DNA of 64,000 bases, taken from Malus domestica. Lineage: Eukaryota; Streptophyta; Magnoliopsida; Rosales; Rosaceae. The notes beneath the pieces are model-generated. The model worked only from the letters and a program-made list of their open reading frames with translations. It was not told the DNA's origin and made no database searches. The stretch spans positions 26,537,501 to 26,601,500 of the forward strand of contig NC_091668.1 in assembly GCF_042453785.1 (NCBI RefSeq), in the 5' to 3' direction. A program made the translations under genes and the position numbers. Of this stretch, positions 12,674 to 29,621 are shown piece after piece (position 1 is the first letter of the stretch; every line of letters starts with the position of its first letter).

Positions 12674-15600
12674 TTATTGTCTGTATCTCATTGTTTCTTT
12701 CTCGAATCCAACTGTTGGAAATTGTTTAGCGTACTGCTCAACCTCGTGGCGAAGCTTTGTAATCTCAGATTGAACTTGACTGTCTGATTGCAGAGCTGCC
12801 ACGAAATCCTTCAACTTTGTACCTGCAACCCAGACGTGCATGAGCATGTAACTATGGTAGTGAAACATGTGACATTACAAACCCTAAAATAATTTATATC
12901 AACAAAGACGGTCGTAGAGTAAACCTTTGGCATTAGCCTTGATCTTCAAGGCCAGCTTCACAGCTGCATCAAAATACTCAGCTACTTTGATAAAATCGTC
13001 CTCCAAAAACCCCCTAGATGTAAGAGCTGGGGTTCCTGAGGAACCAGAAAACATGGCATTCGTCAGAAAAAGTACTTGGCTAATCACCAGTAGGTGCAAA
13101 ATAATTAAATGGAGATGGATGGCCATACCCATGCGAATGCCACCAGGGACCATGGCAGACACGTCCCCAGGAACAGTATTTTTATTTGCCGCAATATGTA
13201 CTGATTCCAAAACCTTTTCAACTCTTGAGCCATCAATGCCCTGCCACAAAGATTCCATATTCATTAGTTTTCTCCTGCAATAAGCCTATAACCCATTCAC
13301 AGCACAGAAGCATATATCAATGAATTAAACATCAAGCCCTCTAGTGTACAAGAAATGAGGGAAATTCTATGATTTTCCCATTAGAGTTTTCTAAAGCGTT
13401 AGAAATCCATGGATTCGTAATAACCCAACTTTCAGAACTTGACTAAAGGTTTTAAAGTATAACGAGATGTTATCACACTTTTTGATTACCAGGCCCAGTT
13501 GTTCATCTAGCAACATATCTTTCAGTAATCATATGACATCATTTTTCTTAAACCCCCAATCAAACATGCTGAAAACTTAAGTGTGAATAAATCTTCCAAT
13601 CAGAGGGAGAATCAATATCCTATTTGCAATCTTCCCGTCAGTGGAAGAATCAATCTGCTATTACCTTGTCTCTTAAATTCACCAACACTAAATGGTTCTC
13701 TGTTCCACCGGAAACAAGATCATAGCCCTTCTCTAGCAAGCTCTGCATGTTCAAGGGACAAAAACCATAAGAGGAAATAGCGAGACAGATGAAACAACCA
13801 AATAAAGGAAATAAAATATCGCGTGCCTTGGTCATATAAAAAATGACTCCAAATTGCTATAACGAGAACCCATTTAAAAAAGAGAACAACTTTCAGATTT
13901 TGCATTAATATTTTAGAAAGTGATGTTCATCAAACCTCTGCAAATTTTGAGCAATTACTGAGAACTTGTTCCTGATAAGCTTTGTACTCCGGAGTTTTGA
14001 CCTAGAATCATAATATAGTCAGCGGTCAAGTAACAAGAAGCTGCATAAATCTGATCAACATTCAACATGTAATAAAAGGAAAGAACAAAAACACCAAAGG
14101 AACCTGCTTCAGTGCAACTGCTAGCCCAGCTATGGTGTGGTTGTGTGGACCACCCTGGAGCCCAGGAAAGACAGCCTGATTGATTTTGTCTTCATAATCA
14201 TACATAACCTGTAGAAGGAAACTCAAGCATTAAATAATTCATTCAATTTCCTTCGTTTATATATATTCTAAAATTAATTATCCAAACTTACTTCTTGCCC
14301 TTGCTTGTTTATATGCTTGACACCCTTCCTGAAGAAGATCATAGCCCCACGGGGTCCACGAAGTGACTTGTGAGTTGTGGTTGTAACAATATCTGCATAC
14401 TCAAAAGGAGATGGTATAACAGCAGCAGCAACCAATCCACTGATGTGTGCCATATCGGCCAACAGAATTGCCTTCTGCTTATCACAGACCTGACAACACC
14501 ACAAGAATAACATCTCACTTAAAAGATTGAGTACCATAAGAATTTCAGACATGCATAACACTGATTATGATAATCACAAAACTCAAGCCAAAATTTACCT
14601 TGCGGATACGTTCATAATCGTACAGGCGTGCATAAGCACTAGCACCAGCAACTATTAGCTTTGGCCTGAAAAGTGTGGCACTTTTCTCCATCTGTGGACA
14701 TATTTATTCACATAGGTCAGCCTTTAATTCAAATGTAAAAAGTTGGATAAAAAACGTATAGAGTAAATGTAATTCTTGAAAGATAAATGGAAAATAACAT
14801 ATGGCGAATGCTTATAGCACTATAGGCACTCAAACTCCAAAACAATGAAGGAGACATGCCAAAAAATTTCCCAGTTCAAGACATCTTTAGGCTAACAAAG
14901 TTCTGTATTTCCCAGGACTAGTCAAGGATAGTAGGATACACACTCTAATTTCAAATAATGTCTACTATTTTCCATTTGATGATAACTAAACTGTGGCCCT
15001 GTGGGCAATTTCTTCACATGGTTATCTTTCATGTTGCAATAACCAGAATGATTCACTTAAAACACTATTTTTGCAGTTTTGATACTAATATCTGAAGGAA
15101 ACAAGTAAGACGGAACAGAACCCCATTGCACCCCATTTCATCCTATTTCTGAGGCTGGACCAAAAAAATCATGTTTTGATAATAATATTTGCAGGACACA
15201 TGTAAGACGAACTCTTAAGTATGCTTAAAAGTATGAGAATTTAGAACAATGAAGATGGGGATGAGCAAGGCACCTGATCATAATCAATGTAGCCAGTGCT
15301 CTCATTCAATCTGTATGGCATTGTCTCGAAGAATATTGACACAGCAGATATCTTTTTGGTGTCAGTCTGCACAATGGTGAAATGTTTGTGTCAATTAGTA
15401 TATAGACAGGCAGCATTACATTTATATATTTACAAACAAAAATGATATGTGACGTCCAGACATCAGAAGCATGTAAAATCACCACAACAAAATTTAGCTT
15501 TACTTGTTCTGTGTGGTTTTGAATGTCCAGATTGCTTGGAATACCAAACACAATTTCATTCTCAAAATAATTAATATTTCATAAATATACTTAGAAAGGG

Positions 15601-18483
15601 ATTCCAGTTTATGTACTCATTGGATATTCAGAGAAATTGTTCTGTAAAGACAGTACTAGGTTTAATTTATTCTTTCCAGGAAAAATGAAAGGGAATATAA
15701 ACAAAACAACCCAGACGTACTAGACTAACTAAGAGCTACACAGGCTGTCACTGTTAACCACAAAAAGCACAAAATTATAGCCAAGTATACTCTGGAAAAA
15801 CAATCAACAGAGACATAGACACCTGATAACCATGAGAAAGATGGCCGCCATGAGGTAAATCAAGTGCCATGATTCTTTCATGAGGTTTCAACAATGCAGT
15901 GTAAGCTTGGAAGTTTGCAGGGGATCCAGATAGTGGCTGCACATTCACTGAAAGAATAAAGTATCTTTAACAAAATAAGCAATTTTTCTTCCATGGTACG
16001 CATCATTTAAGTCAACAGTAAGATCTTCCATATAGGGATCTAATGGATCTTTGCAACGGTTAGATCTTGCATAAAACTCGTAGGTACGTACCATTGTGGC
16101 AGGACCCCCAAAATAAGTATATAAGACATATTTTACTAAATACATCAATAGTCCAATAATAGAATGAACATGAGTTACAAAAGCAAGAGATAAAGCCCAG
16201 AATAAAACTTTATTATAACACAGCTATTATGTGAGCCATGCGTTTATAAATCAATGGTTGACATGTTTATGCAACATAACAGATTTTAATTCCTTTAGTC
16301 CCATTTTCAACAATCTAATTAAGTAAAACAATGCTATTCTAATGCCGTCTAATCCCAAAGCCAAATTTTACAAAGTATTACATTTCAAGTTCAAAATCAT
16401 GAAGAAACAAGTTACCAAAATAACTTTTACTGGAATCCCTACTAAGCATATTCACTAGACCATGCCATTGCAATTCACAAAAGAAGAACCATTATACTTC
16501 AACACTGGAATAAATTGTGCCTTATTTTTTTTTCCTTCCAGTGGGAAGAGGAGATGGGACTCAATAATGTGTGGAACACTATACTCTTTGGTCGATAAAT
16601 TCTCTTCTTTATGCACAAAACACCAGGAATAAAAATCAATTAAACAGTACTAAAACTGTGTCGGATAAATCCTGATAGCTTACCAAATAAGTCATTACTA
16701 TAACCATAAGATGCAATCTTGATATTCTTCCAGGAAAAGGTCAGAAAAGGGAGGGGGGAAAAACAAAGTGCTTGGCCAATGATAGAAACACAAACCACAC
16801 TGAAGAGGTCAATAGATAAAAGTTTAGGATCGGCAAAGAAAATAACAACCAAACACAAATCAAAATTTACCACTCATATGCACTAGCATTAAGAAACAGA
16901 TAGCAAGACAAGCCCAAACAGTTTTATTTGTTGACAGAGTATTGTATACAATGAAAATCACTCACTGGATAGAATCAGATCAAAGTGTGCCCAATTATTT
17001 TTCTTTAAAGCAAATAATTAATAGTAAAGCGCTACCTACCAAATAATTTGAAAGTCTGAATTCGTTGGGCGCAAGACATCATTCATAACTTGTACAATGT
17101 AAATGTAGACAATCACAAAATGTGAAAATTTATGTTGAACTGATGGAAGAAAAGTGTTGGCAATGCCACATGTATAACCCTATAACTAGTTCTATTACCT
17201 CCCCATTTTGCAGGATCTAACTGGAAGGCTTCTAATGCTCGTTTCTGACACAGGGACTCAGCCATGTCGATATATCTACAATTATAAATATAAATAAATA
17301 TCAGTCAAGTGTAATTAATTAAAACAAAAGTACAAGAAGAATGTCAAACAAGGTTAATCACGCCATCATCTACTTTCTCCTTTCAGTGATAGATACCAGA
17401 TAAAACTGACGAATAGATACATTTTCACATAATAGTTACATACAGGAAGGCACAAACACTCATAAGATATTCACTGGGAATCTACTTACTCATTTCCTCC
17501 ATAGTATCTAGCACCAGGATACCCTTCACTGTACTTGTTGGTCATGACAGACCCAACAGCTTGCATCACGGAAAGTGACGTGAAATTTTCTGACGGTATA
17601 AGCTCTAGCCCCTATCATAAACTAAAAATTAATAACAAATTCTAGAAGAAAATAAACACAAAAAGTAAAGATATGAACACCCTGATCAGCAACAGAACTT
17701 TAATGCTCAACATTGCATTGAGAGTAATGATTTCTTGCCAGGCTTAACCGGGATTCACCCAGTCGGGTGACGTGAAGCACGTGTGGCCGTTGGGCTTCAC
17801 ACGTAGGACAACCTGCTATGATACCATGAAGAACTTGGGTTCCACCATAAAACTAATTGGAAATATGGAAAGAAGTCCAACTACTCATAAGCATGAAAGA
17901 CCTCTCCTCTCATCAATGTGGGATTCATTCTCAACAGATTAAAGGCGTATCAGTGTATCACATTCATCGTCTAGCAAGAGATATTTTCCATTCTATTGAT
18001 GTATATCACAAGTACAAATATATTCCAAACTTAAATACAAAACCAAATCAAATATACCTTCCATTGCCGAGCTTTTTCGAGCTCGATAATATCGGCAATC
18101 TCGGGATCGACAACCTCAAGCGGTTCATTCAGCTGCTTAATCCACTGAATCCAAACAATTCCACACCATCAAGACAACCAAACCCAACACAAATCCAAAT
18201 CCAGATCCAAATAAACCAATCGATCACAAAATCGTGAAGAGAACAAGGACATACAGTGGCGCGAGCTTTCTCTTTGTCTTGAGCAGCTTGGCTGGCCAGA
18301 GAGGACTGAAATCAAAACGACGACGGAGTTCAAAACTATGGCGGGTGGAAATTGGAACTATACAATTTTGGATTTGACTGATTGGAGAAGTTTACGTACC
18401 ATGTGGTATATGGAGCCGCCATGGGCGAAAGGTTGAAAGGGAAGCTTGTTGTTGATGGAGCTGGAGAGCCTGCGAAGCGCCAT
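12674..18483 (-). CDS. SHM: Serine hydroxymethyltransferase, mitochondrial
   Basis: A PLP enzyme converting glycine plus 5,10-methylene-THF to serine and THF. In leaf mitochondria it works with glycine decarboxylase in photorespiration. Fifteen exons: 18400-18483, 18255-18305, 18058-18144, 17490-17611, 17199-17275, 15823-15947, 15274-15366, 14599-14691, 14292-14489, 14104-14208, 13936-14001, 13665-13742, 13129-13240, 12925-13035 and 12674-12822. The sum is 1551 nt, 516 aa, the usual length of the mitochondrial isoform. The N-terminus ([13 protein letters not shown], Arg/Ser-rich, no acids) fits a mitochondrial presequence. The PLP-binding lysine lies in [13 protein letters not shown] at about residue 285. 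[20 protein letters not shown] and [11 protein letters not shown] are canonical substrate/PLP loop segments. The C-terminus is [16 protein letters not shown]. All introns are GT-AG. It resembles Arabidopsis SHM1/SHM2; I do not split the two. Confidence 0.96.
17760..17936 (-). mobile_element. TRIM-like LTR fragment with tRNA-iMet primer site, in SHM intron 3
   Basis: Read on the minus strand, an LTR-like segment begins TGTTGAGAATGAATCCCACA at 17936. About 110 bp later it ends in CA (17827). It is followed at once by TGGTATCATAGC (17815-17826), one base off the plant initiator-Met tRNA primer-binding site TGGTATCAGAGC. Downstream sequence contains part of an internal domain, but no second LTR is seen. 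Likely a truncated small LTR retroelement. Confidence 0.6.
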
Positions 18484-19006
18484 TGAAACGGGAGGGAGTT
18501 TCTTCTCTGTCGCTCTGTGTGTTTTTTGTTGTTTTAATTTGAAGATTTGTGTTGGTTTAGAGTGCGGTTGGTGTTGGTGGGGTCGGGGTTAAGGTTGGGG
18601 TTGGTGGTGGCGAGGACGACTGTCAGAATGTAGGTCCCGCGGAGGGGAAGAGGGGTGTGCGTCAGTGTCACTGGTGTTGGACTGTGATTTTCGGTAATAA
18701 ATTATACATTATAGGCAAGGAATTCCATGCCACATCATGGATCCGACTCACACGTGCAAGCGGATCAACTTTGCACCAAAGTAGGGTTGCGTTGGATGGG
18801 TTGTGTTACATTTATTATCTATTTGTATTATTTTTTAGGGCTCAGCATAAATAGGAGACGCACAACAAGAAAATGGAAAAGTGAAGGTCGAGAGTGCTTA
18901 TAGTGCATGCTATCAAGGAAACCCCAAATTTGAATGAACATGTTCACTTGGCTCTATGTGGTTGTTAATGTGTGAATCTCTCACGTATAACTCACTAATT
19001 AGATCC
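18484..19006. other. Upstream region of SHM and intergenic sequence
   Basis: The first about 150 bp contain GT-rich sequence consistent with a 5' UTR on the minus strand. The rest has no coding signature and leads into a retroelement remnant. Confidence 0.45.
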
Positions 19007-19247
19007 CAAGGGAGGGGGCGTGTTGAAATGTTCTACAGCGACCGTATCTCTAAGAAAAGAAGAGTTTAAATATCCTAACCCCACTCCAACTAATACGGAT
19101 GTCTTTTGTGATAAAATCTCACACCTGACAAATTGTGTAGATAGTAATTACCAAGTTGGGGACAATAACGATGTTGTTGGAAGTGAACCTTCGGCCTGTC
19201 TCTCTGATAATTCTACAACATATTCGTGTAGGGATTTTGAAGGTGCT
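19007..19247 (+). mobile_element. Polypurine tract and start of a 3' LTR, interrupted by hAT element
   Basis: AAGGGAGGGGGCG at 19008-19020 looks like a polypurine tract. It is directly followed by TGTTGAAATGTTC (from 19021), a typical LTR 5' end. The LTR-like sequence runs into the hAT target site at 19248 and probably resumes after 23786. No pol-coding sequence is visible upstream, so this is a remnant. Confidence 0.4.
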
Positions 19248-20418
19248 ATTTACTTTAGGGGTGGAATTTTTTCCCGAAAATCCCAAACTATCCCGAACCG
19301 GTCTCGAAATTTGACCGAAAAATGCCCGAACCGAATTTCCTGAAAAATTCGGTACCCGAAACCGAATCCATCCCGAAAGTTTCGGTTTGGGATTCGACCA
19401 CAGCTTTGAAAGTGTTCGGTCATCCTGAACCGAAGAATATTATATATATATATATCTATTTATTTTTAATTTATAATTAGAAATTACTTGGATTGTTGGA
19501 TTGGTTAAGATCTAATCCAACCGTCCATTGAGTTAGGTCATTTGTGGTCTCTCAGTCGCTCACTCATAGTCTCATTCTCTCATAATCTCACACTCTCACA
19601 GTCTCACTTAATCTCCCGAAGCTGCTCGTGCTCCCGCCACTCTGCTCCTCCATCGACTCACACCGCTCCTTCTGTCCTCCATCCACTTCAACGGCACTCA
19701 TCCAGCCGGCCACACACATAGAGACGCAGACACAGGAAGACGCGAATCCAACACCAATTGAGTCCCAAAATCTAGGTAAGAGTTTCTGATTTTCACTGAG
19801 GTTTTGTTCTTTAGTGTTTAGGGTGGGTAAGTGCAAGGCTTTGCCATAAAAGTTGCATCATATATTGTTTTATTTTATGTACTCGTTGTTTTTAAGTACC
19901 CTTAAACCCATATTTATCTCAACATATGGAAAATCAGTTTCGCCTAAACAGTTGTGAAACCATCGGATATCTTTTTCATAAAGTTCTATATGTCTGATTG
20001 TGTTACATATATAAAAGGAAAATGATAGACTAAGCATTGAGTTCAAAGGAATCCTTTGAGTGGAGCATAAGAATGAATGCCAATTGTTGGGAGGGTGTAA
20101 TAGTGCAGCTAAATTATGTTAAATAGAAATGGTGAGGGAAACAATCAAATAACTTAGGGTGGGTAAGAAATGCTGCACTCCCGAAAAATGGAATGTGCAA
20201 TCTGTGTTTGATATATATGTGATATATATGTTTATGGATCGGTTTATGGATCAGAGATAAATATGTGTTTGATATATATGTGTTTATGGATCAGGTATGG
20301 AATGTGCACTCTGTCAGTTTATGGTTGTGATATATATGTGTTTGATTAGTATATGAGATATATGAATATTATACATTTGTTGAACTATGGTTGTGATATA
20401 TTATTGTGCATTGTCAGG

Positions 20419-22919
20419 ATGGACGGGTCTAGTAGTGGTAGCCAATCACAATCTACTAGTACACCTAGGACCTTGGTTTTAGTAAAACGAAAGCCACAGT
20501 ACATTCGAACTGAATACTATGAAGATTATTGTGATGATGATCCAGATATGGATGCTAATATATGCTGATATAAGGTTAGAAGAAATAGATGAAGAAATAA
20601 AGGAATAAGAAGGTGAGGAAGATAGTGTTGAATTGGACAAGTAGCAGATGGCTTCGTTCGCCACATTAGCAAGTAGGGTGGGTCAACGGAAAAAAAGTAA
20701 TAGGACTAAGGGACCAAGTCCGGATTGGAATAATGCTACTAAGGTAAATGTGACCGATGAATTTGGGATTACAACAGTTATGGCGGACTGCAATCATTGC
20801 AAAATGCAAGTGCTGTCAGAGTCCTCTAGACATGGAATGAAATGTATTCTTAATCATTTGAAGAAATGCCCGAATTATAGTCTCTACAAGGCTTCGAATT
20901 CGAAACAACCATTGTTGTCACAAGGGGTGATGGGGGTCAAGTTGTCGCTCACACTTTCAATAAAAAAAGACTTGATATGAAATGTGTGAAGTGGATAATA
21001 AAAGCAAAGATGTCTTTTAGGGCGGTTGATCAAGAAGACTTTAGAGATTTGATTCATGACTTGAATCCAAAATACAAGCTTCCAAATAGGCACAAGGTGG
21101 TGGCAGCGATTTTAGAATTGTATTTTACAGAGAAGGAAAAAATCAAGAGGGTGGTTGATGGTTTGAGGGTGAGTATCACTACTGATACTTGGACCTCAAT
21201 CCAAAATATTAATTACATGGTGGTGACGGCACATTTTTTTGATAATGATTGGACTTTGTATAAGAGGATCCTAAATTTTGTTCAAATTACATCTCACAAG
21301 GGTGATGATATTGGGAGGTGTCTAAAAGTATGCTTGAATAATTGGGGCATAGATAAGGTATTTAGCATTATCTGACACCGCCATTGCATATATGAAGAGA
21401 GGGCTCAAGTTCAATGGTACTTTTTTACTTGCCGGGGCTCACTTGCACATAAGGTGTGTTTGTCACATCCTCAATTTGATAGTTAAAGATGGAATGACAG
21501 AGATTAGTCATGAGATTGAAGGGATAAGGAATTGTGTCAAGTTCATACACTCATCCCCCACGAGGTTGGAGACTTTTAAGGAGTATTGCGTCTTGATGAG
21601 ATTTGATAAGATGTCAAATATTCCTTTTGATGTTGTCACAAAGTGGAATGCCACCTATGAAATGCTCAATAGTGCCTTCAAATTTAAGAAAGTGTTCTCA
21701 ATGATGGCGGATGAGTGCAACACTTTCATCTCTTACTTTCAAGAGGAGGTATCTAAAGAGATTAATGGGGTCACAACCAAGGTCAAACGGATGGGTCCTC
21801 CAGTGGTGGAAGATTGAGAAAGGGCGATGACTTTTGCTCACTTTCTTCAAAAGTTTTATGATGCCACCTTGACACTTAGTGCAACCCTAACTCCAACTTC
21901 AAACTTAATACTTGACACAGTGATTGCATTGCAACTGGAGATGGAAGAAAAGATTTGCAATTCCTCCAATGCCACTTTGCAAAATGTGGCAACTTCCATG
22001 AAGCTTAAGTTTGACAAGTATTGGGGGGGACATTGAAAACGTTAACCCTATACGCTTTATAGCCCAAGCACTCAACCCGAGGTACAAGTTTGAAATGTTG
22101 GAGGCAAGCCTAGAGGAACTCCGCTATTCATGCGAGGCAATCTTGGATGTGAAGACAAGTATTAAAAAAAACTTGACAGATTTGTTTAAGGTGTATAAGG
22201 AGGGAGAGGTTTCTAGTAGTAATAGTGTTACTGTGGATCAAAGGCCAAGTGTTGTGGTAGATGATTCTTTGGGGTTGGAAGATGATGATGTTGCTACAAG
22301 AATGCAAAAGAAGATCCAACAAAAAAGAGCAGCAGCTCAACAAAACGAGATATCCAATGAAATGGATATGTACATCAATGATCCTCACCAAAGCTTAACA
22401 TATGAGGGTTTCAATATTTTGGATTGGTGGAAAGTCAATTGTGGAACATATCCAACTCTTAGTAAGGTTGCTAAGGACATTTTTGCTCTTCCCAGTGGCA
22501 CCGTTGCTAGTGAGAATGCTTTTAGTCTTGGTGAGAGAGTTGTAGATCATTTTAGAGCTTCCCTAACACCGAGAATAGTTGAGGCTTTGGTGTGGACAAG
22601 TGATTAGCTAAGGGGGAATGAAATGTCCTTCTACAAGGAGCCTACAATCGTGGAAAAAGGTAAGTGAAGTATTTGATTTCATGTTTTTATTTTCTTAGTT
22701 TTATAATTTATGCATTCACTTTCTAAATGGATTTTGTGTTTTATTGTTTTTATTGTTTTAGAGTTGTCTAATATGGGAGGTGAGGAGAATCCCACACAAA
22801 GTGAAATGCCACCTCCTCCACCACCTCAAGTTCAACGCCACCCATCACTACCTCCGCGACCACCCATTTCAAGAGCATCTACACCAATACAAAGGAGGGT
22901 TCAATTATCAACAAGATGA
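20419..22919 (+). pseudogene. hAT transposase pseudogene (BED finger, RNase-H-like, hATC)
   Basis: The reading frame begins MDGSSSGSQSQSTSTP. It contains a BED-type zinc finger (CNHC then NHLKKC, about 20793-20870), an RNase-H-like core with SITTDTWTS and HIRCVCHILNLIV, and a hATC dimerisation end (ASENAFSLGERVVD then RASLTPRIVEALV). It is broken by at least six lesions. These are stops and frame loss at about 20565-20645, a frameshift in a G run near 20925, a deletion with frameshift near 21370, TGA at about 21815, a frameshift in a G7 run near 22025, and TAG for an expected Trp at about 22603. A short Pro-rich second exon (about 22761-22919) follows a GTAAGT intron. Known RICESLEEPER/DAYSLEEPER-like proteins share this order. 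It cannot encode active transposase. Confidence 0.92.
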
Positions 22920-23179
22920 AGGGGTCCACCATCAACGACAACAGGTCATTCATCAATAAGGGGAAGGGGCCGAAGGGGCGAAAGGGAATGAACTTACTTA
23001 AGCATCATTTTGGTTGCATGCACTTTTTTGCTTATAAAATATGTTTTGATTTTGGTTTGTAACTTAATCTAAATTCATTCGGAAATTTGGTTTGTAAAAC
23101 TTAACTTATTTCATTTTGGTTGCATGCACTTTTAATTAACTAGTTTGGTAGACAATTGTGAGCTTAGGCTTGACTTGTT

Positions 23180-23362
23180 GGAGGTGGATTCTCTACCCTT
23201 CTATTCCCATCCCCTCCCCTCCCCTCCTCTCACACATTGATTTTTATCTTATTTTCTCTATAAAAAAAATCAATATAAGATGTTGATATGACTTAACCGT
23301 GACCGTTCAAATAGAAGAGGATGTAAGGGTAGAGAGATTAGGAGAGTAGAGAATCATCCTCC
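23180..23362. mobile_element. MULE-type MITE nested in the hAT element
   Basis: The ends are GGAGGTGGATTCTCTAC and the complement of GGAGGATGATTCTCTAC. Flanking 9-mers TGACTTGTT (23171-23179) and TAACTAGTT (23363-23371) agree at 7 of 9 positions, suggesting an old 9-bp target duplication. A CCCCTCCCCTCCCCTCC run lies in the left arm. Confidence 0.55.
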
Positions 23363-23786
23363 TAACTAGTTAGTTGTTGCTTGCTTGGTATGAAAATTGA
23401 AATTATGAGATGAAATTGTGGTGAACTTTGATTGAATTGACTTTATTTATGTGATTGTGAAACTGAAACAGGTGGGATGTGCGGGCAGTGGATGCAAGCC
23501 TGCAATTGTTAACTCTTTTTTTTTTTTTCCTAAAAAATGGGTGAGCTTACTTGTTAAAGAGCTTAAAATTGTAAAAAGTTTTAAAAGCCTAACATTTTGG
23601 GCTTCAAGGCCCAATCCCGAAGTAACCCGAAAATCCCGAAACACTTTCGGGAATCCTGAATTTCGGAAAATGAATAGTTTCGGTTCGATTTTGGGATATA
23701 AAATCCCATCCCGAAATGTTTTGGTTTGGGATTCGGGTTAGGGGTTTAGGTTTGGGATCCCGACCCGAACCAGCCCTAATTTACTT

Positions 23787-23973
23787 CAGCTAGAAAAAAC
23801 ACGTCGAAATTGATACAAACTTGGTTCATATGGCGAGTGATATGACATGCTGTAGGAGCCTAGTAGCACTTATTGTCTACTTTATTAGAGAGAAGAAATC
23901 CTGAGTTCAAATTTTATGAACGACAAAATGTTAGAACGAAACAAAATCTCATATTTCATATAATTTATTCTGG
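23787..23973 (+). other. Continuation of the retroelement remnant split by the hAT insertion
   Basis: Sequence directly after the right copy of ATTTACTT should be contiguous with that ending at 19247. It has no coding signature. Confidence 0.3.
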
Positions 23974-23989
23974 GATTCATGTAGAGTTT

Positions 23990-24089
23990 TTGGGAGCAGC
24001 CTCTCCATAAATGGGGGTAAGGCTAGCCGACATTCACCTCTCCCAGATCCTGCGTAAAGCGGGAGCCTTGTGCACTGGGTACGACGACC
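23990..24089 (+). mobile_element. 5'-truncated Au-like SINE with 16-bp TSD
   Basis: The body contains ATGGGGGTAAGGCTAG, then CTCTCCCAGATCCTGC and GCGGGAGCCTTGTGCACTGG, which is the 3' half of the widespread plant Au SINE as I know it. It is flanked by a perfect 16-bp direct repeat GATTCATGTAGAGTTT (23974-23989 and 24090-24105). The tRNA-like 5' half (A and B boxes) is absent. Confidence 0.8.
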
Positions 24090-24105
24090 GATTCATGTAG
24101 AGTTT

Positions 24106-24498
24106 ATAGTGTGTGTTTGTATGTGTGAGAGAGAGAGAGAACTGCAGATACATAAGAGGATATGTTCATAGCTTTAAAGAGTCTCCTGGTTAGCTACGTA
24201 CGCACATTCCTCACATCCTGATTAAGACTCGGTTTATACAAACTTTTACACTAGAACAACTCGATTTATACAAACTTTTACGCTGAAAAACAAAAACGAA
24301 ATACATCTCTTTCCTTCTGGATTCTTCTTAATCTTCCCTCTTCTTCAGGGGCTGTAGTGTCACGGGGAAGGAGATTCCAGCCGGGGTTTGGTAAACTGCG
24401 GTTACAACTTCAACACCCCGTGCCCCCAAAGGTCAAAACCATCACAAACTACACGTCAAGCACTGATAACCGAAAGCAGACGATGCGCATGTCAGAAA
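24106..24498. other. 3' flank of the CIPK8 gene
   Basis: A GA microsatellite lies at about 24127-24140. A near-perfect duplication of a 20-bp TTTATACAAACTTTTACnCT unit lies at about 24232-24284. The remainder is probably the 3' UTR of the minus-strand kinase gene. Confidence 0.45.

Positions 24499-29621
<5,123 letters not shown>

Larger units (their letters stand above)
19256..23778 (+). mobile_element. hAT-superfamily transposon, complete ends
   Basis: A 4523-bp element whose ends are TAGGGGTGG at the left and the complement of TAGGGCTGG at the right. It is flanked by a perfect 8-bp duplication ATTTACTT (19248-19255 and 23779-23786), diagnostic of hAT. The subterminal regions (about 19275-19440 and 23600-23770) are packed with CCCGAA/TTCGGG motifs in both orientations, the usual kind of transposase-binding array. 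Inside are a dead transposase gene (20419-22919), a simple 5' leader rich in TCTCA repeats (about 19540-19620) and a nested MITE (23180-23362). Confidence 0.93.

Noticed and set aside
19020..19343. 107-codon plus frame before and across the hAT left end
   Set aside because: It spans the target duplication and the terminal repeat, so it is a chance fusion of LTR-like and transposon sequence.
22710..22919. Pro-rich 69-codon frame as a separate gene
   Set aside because: It follows a GTAAGT...TTTTAG intron in the transposase pseudogene and is best explained as its last exon.
24009..24083. Possible tRNA gene
   Set aside because: The GGGGGTAAGGCT... text is the 3' body of an Au-like SINE and does not fold into a cloverleaf with an anticodon arm that I can see.
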